Source: Pantoea sp. Ap-967 (GTDB lineage: Bacteria; Pseudomonadota; Gammaproteobacteria; Pseudomonadales; Pseudomonadaceae). Taken from it: a stretch of 64,000 nucleotides of DNA. Below the pieces are notes generated by a model, which made no database searches, was not told the DNA's origin, and saw only the letters and a list, made by a program, of their open reading frames with translations. The position numbers and the translations under genes are program-made. The stretch is from NCBI RefSeq assembly GCF_011752565.1, contig NZ_VWXK01000016.1, forward strand, positions 83,437 through 147,436, given 5' to 3'. Positions 8,075-17,437 of this stretch are shown here, in pieces (the stretch's first letter is position 1; each line of letters opens with the position of its first letter).

Positions 8075-8758
8075 TCAATGCCCCATCAACCAATGCTGGT
8101 GCGGCCCAGGCAAGGTCCAGATGCCAAACAGGATCACCAGCATCCCACCCGCCACGCGCACGCTACGCCGTCGCAGCAGCGCATTGACCCGCTCTGCCGC
8201 CAGCCCCGTAGCCAGCAGCACCGGCCAGGTCCCCAGCCCGAACGCCAGCATCAGCGCGGCGCTGTACCCGGCATTGCCCTGGCTCGCTGCCCACAGCAAG
8301 GTGCTGTACACCAACCCACAGGGCAACCACCCCCACAGGGCGCCGAGCAACAGCGCCCGGGGCACGCTCGATACCGGCATCAACCGCGAGGCCAGCGGCT
8401 GGATATGCCGCCACAAGCCCCTGCCCAGCGCCTCGACGCGGGTCAGCCCACTCCACCAGCCTGCCAGGTACAAGCCCATGCAAATCAGCAGCAACGCCGC
8501 CACCACCCGCAAGCCCAGTGCAGCGGGGCTGCTGGCCACGGCCCAGCCGGCCAGGCCCAGCAGCAAGCCAGCACTGGCATAGCTGAGAATGCGCCCCAGG
8601 TTGTAGGCCAGCAGCAGGCGCAGGCGCCGGCCACGTTGTTCGGGGGGAATGGCCAGGGTCAGTGCACCCATCAGGCCGCCGCACATGCCCAGGCAATGGC
8701 CGCCGCCAAGCAGGCCGAGCACCAGTGCCGAACCCAGCAGGGGAAGCAGCTCAGGCAC
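8075..8758 (-). CDS. TauE/SafE-like membrane protein of the cco maturation cluster
   Basis: An integral membrane protein of about 227 residues with six predicted hydrophobic segments. It has the motif GGGHCLGMCGGLMGAL near the N-terminus and a later GALWGWLPCGLVYS, a family related to DsbD-type transporters and often annotated as sulfite exporter TauE/SafE. A GTG start at 8758 overlaps the ccoS stop (GTGCCTGA) and has AGGAG upstream; an ATG at 8779 is an alternative. The paired His/Cys residues and fixed position after ccoS suggest a role in copper or thiol handling for cbb3 assembly, but this is inference. Confidence 0.75.
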   Translation of the reverse strand: MPELLPLLGSALVLGLLGGGHCLGMCGGLMGALTLAIPPEQRGRRLRLLLAYNLGRILSYASAGLLLGLAGWAVASSPAALGLRVVAALLLICMGLYLAGWWSGLTRVEALGRGLWRHIQPLASRLMPVSSVPRALLLGALWGWLPCGLVYSTLLWAASQGNAGYSAALMLAFGLGTWPVLLATGLAAERVNALLRRRSVRVAGGMLVILFGIWTLPGPHQHWLMGH

Positions 8759-8963
8759 GGGGTGGCGGCTCCTGGTCATCGGCGGCGTGTTCGTCTGGGT
8801 GCACCGCCGCCTGGTGGCGCGGGTCCTGGTCGTCGAACAGGATGCTGTGGGCCGGGCCCTCCAGGTCGTCGTACTGGCCGCTGTCCACCGCCCAGAAGAA
8901 GATGTACACGGCTACCCCGACAAGCAGCAGCGCGGCCGGAATCATGACATAGAGGGCGGGCAT
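8751..8963 (-). CDS. ccoS: cbb3-type oxidase assembly protein CcoS
   Basis: A 70-residue protein with one N-terminal membrane helix (MPALYVMIPAALLLVGVAVY) and an acidic C-terminal tail; the sequence YIFFWAVDSGQYDDLEGPA is typical of CcoS. CcoS is needed for cofactor insertion into cbb3 oxidase in other proteobacteria. The start at 8963 follows AAGGAAG and lies inside the 3' end of ccoI (22-base overlap), so the two are translationally coupled. Confidence 0.92.
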   Translation of the reverse strand: MPALYVMIPAALLLVGVAVYIFFWAVDSGQYDDLEGPAHSILFDDQDPRHQAAVHPDEHAADDQEPPPRA

Positions 8964-11416
8964 GGCGACTTCCTTGGGTAGGGCGCTGCAGCGTGCGCGG
9001 GCAGGGCCGAGGCCCTGGGCAGGCGGGTGAGGCGCAGGGCATTGAGCACCACGATCAGCGAGCTGACCGACATGCCGATGGCCGCCCACACCGGGGTGAT
9101 CCAGCCGAGCGCGGCGAACGGCAACATCAGGCCATTATACAAGGTCGCCCACAGCAGGTTCTCAAGGATGTTGCGGCGGGTGCGGCGGGCCAGCTCGAAG
9201 GCTTGCACCAGCGCCTGCAGGCGGTTGGACAACAGCACCGCATCGGCGCTGGTTTTTGCCAGGTCCGTGGCGCTGCCCATGGCGATGCTGATGTCGGCGG
9301 CCGCCAGCACGGGCACGTCGTTGACCCCGTCGCCCAGCATCAGCACCTTGCGCCCGGCCGCCTGCAGCGCCTTGAGCCGGTCGAGCTTGTCGTCCGGGCG
9401 CAGGCCGCCGATGGCCTGGTCGATGCCCAGCTGCGCGGCCACCTCGGCCACCATCGGCGAGCTGTCGCCCGACAGCAGCAAGGTACGCCAGCCGCGTGCC
9501 TTGCAGGCGGCGAGCAGGGCCGGGGCGTCGTCGCGCAGGCGGTCGTCCAGGCCGAACCAGGCCAGCGGGCCCTGGCGGTCACCCAGCAGCAGCCACTGGC
9601 CGCGCGGCTCTGGCACGCTGGGGATTTCAGCGCCACTCAGGGCGCAGACGAAGGTGGCCTGGCCGATGCGCAGGCGCTGGCCGTCAAGCTGCCCTTCAAG
9701 GCCCAGCCCGGGCACGCTTTGCACCGCGTCGGCCGGCGCCGCGCTGCGGCCAAAGGCGCGGGCGATGGGGTGTTCGGAGCGGTTTTCAAGCGCCGCTGCC
9801 AGGGCCAGGCAGCGGTCGGCGGGCAGGCTGCCGAGCGGGCGAATGCTGCGCAGGGCCAGGCGGCCTTCGGTGAGGGTGCCGGTTTTATCGAAAATCACCG
9901 TGTCGATCTGGTTCAGGCCTTCCAGCACATGCCCGCGGGTCACCAGCAGGCCGAGCTTGTGCAGGGTGCCGGTGGCGGCGGTCAGCGCGGTGGGGGTCGC
10001 CAGCGACAGCGCGCACGGGCAGGTGGCCACCAGCATGGCCAGGACGATCCAGAACGCCCGGGATGGGTCCAGGTGCCACCACCATAGGCCAATGGCGATG
10101 GCGGCCAGCAGCGACACCAGCAGGAAATACTGCGAGGCGCGGTCGGCGATCTCTGCCAGGCGCGGCTTCTCGGTTTGCGCACGTTCCAACAGGCGGACGA
10201 TGGCCGACAGGCGCGAGTCGTGGCCCAGCGCCTCGACTTCCACATGCAGCGTGCTATCGACGTTCAACGTGCCGCCGGTGACCCGTTCGCCCACCCGGCG
10301 TGGCTGCGGCAGGTATTCACCGGTCAACAATGACTCGTCGACACTGGAGCGGCCCTCGACGATGCGCCCGTCGGCGGGGATCACCGCGCCGGGCAGCACC
10401 TGCACGGTGTCGCCGCACTGCAGCTCGCCCAGCAGGATGCGCTCGGCGTGGCCCCGGGCATCCAGGCGCAGGCACGAAGCCGGCAGCAGGTTCACCAGTT
10501 GCGCGGTGGCCGCTGCCGTGCGCTCGCGGGCGCGGCGCTCCAGGTAGCGGCCGGTGAGCAGGAACAGGGCGAACATGCCCACGGTGTCGAAGTACAGCTC
10601 GCCACTGCCGGTGACGGCAGTCCATATCCCGGCGCCGAAGGCCAGGCCGATGGCCAGTGACACCGACACGTCCATGGTCAGGTGGCGGGTACGCAGGTCG
10701 CGGGCGGCGCCCTTGAAGAACGGCGCGCAGCTGTAGAACACGATAGGGATGGTCAGAAACAGCGCCACCCAGCGCAGGATGGTGTGCATTTCGGCCGACA
10801 GGTCGATGTTGAATTCCGGCCAGGTGGCCATGGTCGCCATCATTGCCTGGAACCACAGCAGCCCGGCCACGCCCAGGCGGCGAAGGGCGCTGCGGTTGTC
10901 GCGGGCCAGCTGCTCGGCGGCCTGGTCGGGCTGGTAGGGGTGGGCGGCGTAGCCGATCTGGCGCAGCTCGGCCAGCAGGTGCGACAAGGGTTGCTGCTGG
11001 TCGTCCCAGTTCAGTTGCAGGCGGTGGTTGGACAGGTTCAGGCGTGCTTCGGCCACACCTGGCACGTTGCGCAGGTGTTTCTCGATCAGCCAGCCACAGG
11101 CGGCGCAGCTGATGCCTTCGACCAGCAGGGTGGCCTCTGCGAGGTTGCCGGCATGGCGCACGAAGCTTTGTTGCACGTCGCAGCGGTCGTACAGGGCCAG
11201 TTCGTCCTGCAGCTGCCTGGGCAGCGCTTCGGGGTTGGCGCTGCTGTCGCTGCGGTGCTGGTAGTAGTGCGCCAGGCCCCCGGCGACGATGGACTCGGCC
11301 ACTGCCTGGCAGCCGGGGCAGCAGAACTGCCGCGGTTCGCCTAGGACCACGGCGGTGAAGCGGCTGCCGGCGGGAACGGGCAGGGCGCAGTGGTAGCAGG
11401 GGGTGGGTTGGGTCAT
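8942..11416 (-). CDS. ccoI: Copper-translocating P1B-type ATPase CcoI
   Basis: CcoI is a P-type ATPase of the inner membrane that moves Cu(I) for the CuB site of cbb3 oxidase. The 824-residue protein starts with cysteine pairs (CYHC, CCPGC) followed by a heavy-metal-associated domain with GISCAACGW. The membrane metal site is TCPCALS, the phosphorylation site DKTGTLTEG, and the hinge motif GDGVNDVPVL. The N-terminal zinc-ribbon-like region is typical of CcoI/FixI rather than CopA. ccoS overlaps its 3' end, and ccoH lies upstream across a REP pair. Confidence 0.95.
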   Translation of the reverse strand: MTQPTPCYHCALPVPAGSRFTAVVLGEPRQFCCPGCQAVAESIVAGGLAHYYQHRSDSSANPEALPRQLQDELALYDRCDVQQSFVRHAGNLAEATLLVEGISCAACGWLIEKHLRNVPGVAEARLNLSNHRLQLNWDDQQQPLSHLLAELRQIGYAAHPYQPDQAAEQLARDNRSALRRLGVAGLLWFQAMMATMATWPEFNIDLSAEMHTILRWVALFLTIPIVFYSCAPFFKGAARDLRTRHLTMDVSVSLAIGLAFGAGIWTAVTGSGELYFDTVGMFALFLLTGRYLERRARERTAAATAQLVNLLPASCLRLDARGHAERILLGELQCGDTVQVLPGAVIPADGRIVEGRSSVDESLLTGEYLPQPRRVGERVTGGTLNVDSTLHVEVEALGHDSRLSAIVRLLERAQTEKPRLAEIADRASQYFLLVSLLAAIAIGLWWWHLDPSRAFWIVLAMLVATCPCALSLATPTALTAATGTLHKLGLLVTRGHVLEGLNQIDTVIFDKTGTLTEGRLALRSIRPLGSLPADRCLALAAALENRSEHPIARAFGRSAAPADAVQSVPGLGLEGQLDGQRLRIGQATFVCALSGAEIPSVPEPRGQWLLLGDRQGPLAWFGLDDRLRDDAPALLAACKARGWRTLLLSGDSSPMVAEVAAQLGIDQAIGGLRPDDKLDRLKALQAAGRKVLMLGDGVNDVPVLAAADISIAMGSATDLAKTSADAVLLSNRLQALVQAFELARRTRRNILENLLWATLYNGLMLPFAALGWITPVWAAIGMSVSSLIVVLNALRLTRLPRASALPAHAAAPYPRKSPCPPSMS

Positions 11417-11456
11417 GAGCTGAACTACAAAAGGCCTGGCTGGAATGCATTCTCAT

Positions 11457-11564
11457 TGTAGGAGCGGGCTTGCCCCGCGAAAGGGCAGGGCCTGCAAACC
11501 GATGTTCACGGGGCAGGCCCTTTCACGGGGCAGGCCCTTTCGCGGGGCAAGCCCGCTCCTACAG
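11457..11564. repeat. Inverted class B REP pair
   Basis: TGTAGGAGCGGGCTTGCCCC with GCGAAAGGGC (11457-11487) faces its reverse complement at about 11537-11564; a GGGGCAGGCCCTTTC motif is repeated between them. The pair fills the gap between ccoH and ccoI and may modulate expression between these two operon members. Confidence 0.85.
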
Positions 11565-11582
11565 GGTGTTGTGGTGCTGTTG

Positions 11583-12110
11583 TCAGTGGTGCTCGGCACC
11601 CTGGATAGCTTCATCGCCTAGCTGCAAGGTCACGCCATGTTCGACCTTCTCCTCCTCGAACAACCGCCACACCTGCTCACCCTGGCTACCCAGCAGCTCG
11701 ACGAAGCGCCGGCCATCGACCTTGTCGTCCAGCTGCCCCACGTAACGCCCCGCGTCCACCCGGCTCAGCAGCACCTTGCGGTCCTTGCCCGGCTGGGTTG
11801 GCGAGATCAGGTTCAGCTCCAGGCTTTTCGGGTCGCTGTTGCCGGTCAGGCGCAGGTCCACTTCGCCGGTCAGTTCATCCAGGTGCACACTGGCCTTGAG
11901 ATTGAGGGTCTGGGCCAGCATCTCGCGGTCCAGCGAGCGGTTGATACCCTTGCCGGCCTCGTAGTAGTTGTCGTTCACCAGGTTGTCCGGGTTGCGCACG
12001 GCGATGCTGACCATGCTCAGGCTCAGGCCCACGGAGGTGGCGAGCATGCCGATGATGATCCAGGGCCAGCGGTGCTTGTACCAGGGGCTGGTGGCGGTGG
12101 CGGTAGCCAT
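11583..12110 (-). CDS. ccoH: cbb3 oxidase assembly protein CcoH (FixH family)
   Basis: A 175-residue protein with a single N-terminal membrane helix (WPWIIIGMLATSVGLSLSMV) and a periplasmic FixH domain containing NPDNLVNDNYYEAGKGIN, a hallmark of the family. CcoH associates with cbb3 oxidase and is needed for its assembly or stability. It lies 15 bases downstream of ccoG in the order G-H-I-S. Confidence 0.92.
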   Translation of the reverse strand: MATATATSPWYKHRWPWIIIGMLATSVGLSLSMVSIAVRNPDNLVNDNYYEAGKGINRSLDREMLAQTLNLKASVHLDELTGEVDLRLTGNSDPKSLELNLISPTQPGKDRKVLLSRVDAGRYVGQLDDKVDGRRFVELLGSQGEQVWRLFEEEKVEHGVTLQLGDEAIQGAEHH

Positions 12111-12125
12111 TGTCGTGGTTCTCTC

Positions 12126-13541
12126 TCAGCGGATCTGTGGGCCGATGAATCGGCTCTTGGCTTCAACCTCGGCAGCGCTGTCGTCGGCGCTTTTGAGGAT
12201 GAAGGTGATTTCGTTGGTGGTCGAGGGCAGTTTTTCCGGCGCCACCGACAACTGCACCGGCAGGCTGACGATGTCGCCGGCCGCCACGCGGATCTCGCGC
12301 TGGCCTTCGAGCTTGAGGTCGGGCAGGCCGGCGGCGTCCAGCACATAGACGTGGTCGCGTTGGTCCTTGTTCATGACCTTCAGGCTGTACACGTTCTCGA
12401 TTCGCCCCTGGGCGTTCTCGCGGTACAGCACGCGGTCCTTGCTGACGTCGAAGCCGACCAGCGAGCGGGTGGCGAAGGCGGTGGCCAGGGCGCCGATCAT
12501 CACCAGCAGCACCACCGCGTAGCCGATCAGGCGTGGGCGCAGCATGTGGGTTTTCTGCCCCGACAGGTTGTGCTCGGTGGTGTAGCTGATAAGGCCCTTG
12601 GGGTAGTTCATCTTGTCCATGATGCTGTCGCAAGCGTCGATGCAGGCCGCGCAGCCGATGCACTCGATCTGCAGGCCATCACGGATGTCGATGCCGGTGG
12701 GGCACACTTGCACGCACATCGTGCAGTCGATGCAGTCGCCCAGGCCCTTGGCCTTGTAGTCGATGTCTTTCTTGCGTGGGCCGCGGGTTTCGCCGCGGCG
12801 CGGGTCGTAGGAGACGATCAGGGTGTCTTTGTCGAACATCACGCTCTGGAAGCGTGCGTAGGGGCACATGTACACGCACACCTGTTCGCGCAGCCAGCCG
12901 GCATTGCCGTAGGTGGCCAGGGTGAAGAAACCCACCCAGAAGTAGGCCCAGCCATCGGCCTGGCCTGTGAAGAAGTCGCCCAGCAGCTCGCGGATCGGCG
13001 AGAAGTAGCCAACAAAGGTCATGCCGGTGACGAAGCCGATCAGCAACCACAGGCTGTGCTTGGCGAACTTGCGCAGGAACTTGTTGCCGCTCATCGGCGC
13101 CCGGTCAAGCTTCATGCGCTGGTTGCGGTCGCCCTCGGTGACCTTTTCGCACCACATGAAAATCCACGTCCACACGCTTTGCGGGCAGGTGTAGCCGCAC
13201 CACACGCGGCCAGCGAACACGGTGATGAAGAACAGGCCGAAGGCGGCGACGATCAGGATGCCCGACAGCAGGATGAAGTCCTGGGGCCAGATGGTGGCGC
13301 CGAAAATGTAGAACTTGCGCTCGGGCAGGTTCCACCACACCGCCTGGTGGCCGCCCCAGTTCAGCCACACGGTGCCGAAGTAGAGCAGGAACAACACCGC
13401 CCCACCGACCATGCGCAGGCGGCGGAACAGCCCGGTGAAGGCGCGGGTGTAGATTTTCTCGCGGGAGGCGTAGAGGTCGACGGAATCCTTCCCTTTGCTG
13501 GCAGGCGGGGTCACGTCATGTACCGGAATGTGCTTGCTCAT
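12126..13541 (-). CDS. ccoG: cbb3 oxidase accessory protein CcoG (FixG/RdxA, polyferredoxin)
   Basis: CcoG is a membrane-bound iron-sulfur protein implicated in reducing copper for cbb3 assembly. The protein (about 471 residues) has several membrane helices, a membrane motif CGYTCPQSVWTW, and two 4Fe-4S ferredoxin motifs (CIDCTMCVQVCP and CIGCAACIDACD), then a C-terminal Ig-like periplasmic domain. The start region reads TTG-ATG-ATG; the second ATG (13541) has the best spacing from the GGGA ribosome site, and 13544 is an alternative. It heads the ccoGHIS operon. Confidence 0.93.
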   Translation of the reverse strand: MSKHIPVHDVTPPASKGKDSVDLYASREKIYTRAFTGLFRRLRMVGGAVLFLLYFGTVWLNWGGHQAVWWNLPERKFYIFGATIWPQDFILLSGILIVAAFGLFFITVFAGRVWCGYTCPQSVWTWIFMWCEKVTEGDRNQRMKLDRAPMSGNKFLRKFAKHSLWLLIGFVTGMTFVGYFSPIRELLGDFFTGQADGWAYFWVGFFTLATYGNAGWLREQVCVYMCPYARFQSVMFDKDTLIVSYDPRRGETRGPRKKDIDYKAKGLGDCIDCTMCVQVCPTGIDIRDGLQIECIGCAACIDACDSIMDKMNYPKGLISYTTEHNLSGQKTHMLRPRLIGYAVVLLVMIGALATAFATRSLVGFDVSKDRVLYRENAQGRIENVYSLKVMNKDQRDHVYVLDAAGLPDLKLEGQREIRVAAGDIVSLPVQLSVAPEKLPSTTNEITFILKSADDSAAEVEAKSRFIGPQIR

Positions 13542-13683
13542 CATCAATTCCCACGGCAGTGGTGAAATGCCGCGGCCAGTGCGTGCCGGCCGTGGTCGTG
13601 CGCAGTCTGGCTGCTGCGATCCATGATACGCCGGTGATGGCGACCTGGGGCCGCACTGCGACCTTTAGTCGCGTTGGGTTCGT

Positions 13684-13726
13684 GGTATGAATCGTGTTAT
13701 GGCGGGTGTCAATTGATCCAGGTCAG
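13684..13726 (-). promoter_or_regulatory. Candidate ccoG promoter with a degenerate Anr site
   Basis: TTGATCCAGGTCAG at 13713-13726 matches the Anr palindrome with mismatches in one half. Directly beside it the minus strand reads TTGACA (13712 to 13707), a perfect -35, followed after 17 bases by the weak -10 CATACC. The promoter lies about 140 bases before ccoG, and its use is inferred. Confidence 0.45.
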
Positions 13727-13743
13727 CTTGTGCTGCATTTGCC

Positions 13744-13800
13744 GGCCCTTTCGCAGGGCAAGCCCGCTTCTGTAGGAGCGGGCTTGCCCCGCGAAAGGGC
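13744..13800. repeat. Class B REP pair between ccoG and ccoP-1
   Basis: GGCCCTTTCGCAGGGCAAGC, then CCGCTTCTGTAGGAGCGGGC, then TTGCCCCGCGAAAGGGC forms a long imperfect hairpin just after the ccoP-1 stop codon. It may terminate the upstream oxidase operon. Confidence 0.8.
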
Positions 13801-13810
13801 CAGGCCTGCC

Positions 13811-14782
13811 TTACTCGGCAGGCTCCGGCTGATGCGACAGGCTATACACATAAGCCGCCAGCAAGTGCACCTTGTCGTTACCCTGCAGCTGCTCCTGCGC
13901 CGGCATCTGCCCCTGGCGGCCATAGCGAATGGTCTGCTGCAACTGGGCAAAGCTCGACCCATAGATGAACGCCTGCGGATGGGTCAGGTTCGGCGCGCCC
14001 ATGGCCGGTGTGCCCTTGCCCTCAGGCCCGTGGCAGGCCACGCAGTTGGCGGCGAACAGCTTCTGGCCATTCTCGGCATCGGCCTTGCTGCCCTCTGGCA
14101 CGCTGCGGCCATCGAGCTTGCTGGTCACGAACGCGGCCACGTCGGCCACGCCCTGTTCACCCAGCACCTCGCCCCAGGCCGGCATCACGCCGTGGCGGCC
14201 ACCCATGATGGTGGTCTTGATGGTTTCCGGCTCGCCCCCCCAACGCCAGTCGTTGTCGGTGAGGTTGGGGAAACCATAGGCACCCTTGGCGTCGGAACCG
14301 TGGCACACCGAGCAGTTCGAGGCGAACAGCCGTGCCCCCATTTTCAGTGCCTGCGGGTCCTTGGCGACTTCTTCGATGGGCATTGCCGCGAACTTGGCGA
14401 AGATCGGCCCGAAGCGCGCATTGGCCTTGGCCATCTCCTTTTCCCACTCGTGCACGCCGGTCCAGCCTGGCTCGCCGTTGGAGAACTCGGTCTGCTTGTC
14501 GTTATCCAGGTACGAATAGCCCGGCAGGATGCCTTTCCAGTTGCCCAGGCCCGGGTACAGCACCAGGTAGCCCAGGGCGAAGACGATGGTGCCGACGAAC
14601 AGCCAGAACCACCATTTGGGCAGTGGGTTGTCGTACTCCTCGATGCCGTCGAAGGCATGCCCGACGGTTTCGTCGGTGGCCTCTTCGCGCTGGCCCTTGC
14701 GGGTCGACAGCAGCAGCCAGGTCAACGAGAAGATGGTGCCCAGGGTCAGGACGGTAACGTACAGACTCCAGAAGGTTGTCAT
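13811..14782 (-). CDS. ccoP1: cbb3 oxidase diheme subunit CcoP, copy 1
   Basis: CcoP passes electrons from cytochrome c4/c5 donors to CcoO. The 323-residue protein has an N-terminal membrane helix, a second one (WWFWLFVGTIVFALGYLVLY) and two class I heme c sites (CSVCH and CVACH), each followed by a distal methionine region (GVMPAWGE, GQMPAQE). Compared with copy 2 it carries about ten extra residues (SYLDNDKQTEFSN region). Its start overlaps the ccoQ stop by four bases. Confidence 0.95.
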   Translation of the reverse strand: MTTFWSLYVTVLTLGTIFSLTWLLLSTRKGQREEATDETVGHAFDGIEEYDNPLPKWWFWLFVGTIVFALGYLVLYPGLGNWKGILPGYSYLDNDKQTEFSNGEPGWTGVHEWEKEMAKANARFGPIFAKFAAMPIEEVAKDPQALKMGARLFASNCSVCHGSDAKGAYGFPNLTDNDWRWGGEPETIKTTIMGGRHGVMPAWGEVLGEQGVADVAAFVTSKLDGRSVPEGSKADAENGQKLFAANCVACHGPEGKGTPAMGAPNLTHPQAFIYGSSFAQLQQTIRYGRQGQMPAQEQLQGNDKVHLLAAYVYSLSHQPEPAE

Positions 14783-14970
14783 TGTTGTTTGCTCCCAGAA
14801 GCTTTTGCTTGCTCGACGTGCCTGCTGGCCCCGGGATCATCCGCGAAGGGCAGTTGGGTCGCTTCGTCGAAGTCCTTCTTGCGCCGCGGGCTGAACACCC
14901 ACAGCGCCAGGCCCACGAAGGCCACCATCACCACGACGGTGCCCAGGCCGCGAATCATCCCGATATCCAT
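14779..14970 (-). CDS. ccoQ1: cbb3 oxidase small subunit CcoQ, copy 1
   Basis: A 63-residue single-helix protein (MDIGMIRGLGTVVVMVAFVG) with a charged tail, the size and sequence of CcoQ, which stabilises the complex. ATG at 14970 is chosen; a GTG at 14979 overlapping the ccoO stop is possible. It lies between ccoO and ccoP, overlapping ccoP by four bases. Confidence 0.88.
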   Translation of the reverse strand: MDIGMIRGLGTVVVMVAFVGLALWVFSPRRKKDFDEATQLPFADDPGASRHVEQAKASGSKQQ

Positions 14971-14975
14971 CAGCG

Positions 14976-15583
14976 TCACCGTTTGCTTTTGATGATGGTG
15001 CCAAGGCCTTGCAGGTACGCGACCAGGGCGTCCATTTCGGTCTTGCCCTTGACCGCGTCACGGGCGCCGGCGATATCGGCGTCGGTGTACGGCGTGCCCA
15101 GGGTCCGCAGCACTTCCAGTTTCTTCGCGGTGTCCTTGCCATCGAGGGTGTTCTCGACCAGCCATGGGTAAGCCGGCATCTTCGACTCCGGCACCACGTT
15201 GCGCGGGTTGTACAGGTGCGCGCGGTGCCAGTCATCGGAGTAGCGCCCACCGACCCGGGCAAGGTCCGGGCCGGTGCGCTTGGAACCCCACAGGAACGGG
15301 TGGTCCCACACGCTTTCACCGGCCACCGAGTAGTGGCCGTAGCGCTCGGTTTCGGCGCGGAACGGGCGAATCATCTGCGAGTGGCAGCCCACGCAGCCTT
15401 CGCGGATATAGATGTCGCGGCCTTCGACTTCCAGCGCGGTGCGCGGCTTCATGCCTTCGACGGGTTTGTTGGTGACGTCCTGGAAAAACAGCGGGACGAT
15501 CTGGGTCAGGCCACCGACGCTCACGGCGATGACCATGAAGAAGGCCAGCAGGCCTATGTTCTTCTCGACGGCTTCATGCTTCA

Positions 15584-15584
<1 letters not shown>
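14976..15584 (-). CDS. ccoO1: cbb3 oxidase monoheme subunit CcoO, copy 1
   Basis: A 202-residue membrane-anchored cytochrome c. It has an N-terminal helix (GLLAFFMVIAVSVGGLTQIV), a heme c site CVGCH in the family context REGCVGCHSQMIRPFR, and a distal methionine in PESKMPAYPW. It hands electrons from CcoP to CcoN. Start and ccoN stop share one base (TGATG), so translation is coupled. Confidence 0.95.
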
Positions 15585-17026
<1,442 letters not shown>

Positions 17027-17075
17027 GCTAAGGTTCCACGGTTTTGGTGTTCTTGTTGATTGAGTGCCGTCGATT

Positions 17076-17104
17076 GTACACAAATAAATATTTGTAATGT
17101 GTAC
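17076..17104. promoter_or_regulatory. Imperfect palindrome upstream of ccoN1
   Basis: An AT-rich inverted repeat runs from GTACAC (17076) to GTGTAC (17104) with CAAATAAATATTTG in the middle. On the minus strand it ends in TACAAT (17078 to 17073), a good -10 hexamer 47 bases before the ccoN1 start, but no convincing -35. It stands out in GC-rich surroundings and may be an operator or promoter element. Confidence 0.4.
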
Positions 17105-17296
17105 CGTTTTTCGCCTTTTTCTGATCGATCGGTCAAGCTTTTTTTGGCCGGCGACAGGCTGCGCGCCGGGGCTGAATCGGTGCATGTGCAGCGATTGCCA
17201 CTGTGGCATGAAGCTTAGTTCCGTTCGAGGGGGCTGCAAGGGAGGGGGTACTGCGGGGGAGGGGTGTAGGGAATGGCTTTGGAGGTGTGGTGGGTT

Positions 17297-17419
17297 TGAG
17301 ATCGAGCGCCGCCTGTGCGGCGCTTCGCGAGCTTTGCTCGCTCCTACATCGCAAACATGCGTAGGAGCGAGCAGAGCTCGCGATGCGCCGCGCGGGCGGC
17401 GCTGGGTGTCACAGGCGCC
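17297..17419. repeat. Class A REP pair with a minimal spacer
   Basis: The left unit (GAGATCGAGCGCCGCCTGTG to TTGCTCGCTCCTAC, 17299-17347) and the right unit (GTAGGAGCGAGCAGAGCTCG to GGCGCTGGGTGTCACAGGCG, 17361-17418) face each other with only about 13 bases between. They are the same ends as in the composite elements at 585 and 48342 but without the 120-base core. They occupy most of the gap between ccoP2 and ccoN1; the rest (17105-17296) shows nothing else recognisable. Confidence 0.85.
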
Positions 17420-17437
17420 GAATTTCTCCCGGCGAAC

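Noticed and set aside
11637..13565. Long plus-strand open frame opposite ccoH and ccoG
   Set aside because: The minus strand encodes clear FixH and CcoG proteins; the plus-strand product shows only biased composition.
17056..17069. TTGAT upstream of ccoN1 as an Anr box
   Set aside because: Only one half site is present; the positions expected to read ATCAA do not match.
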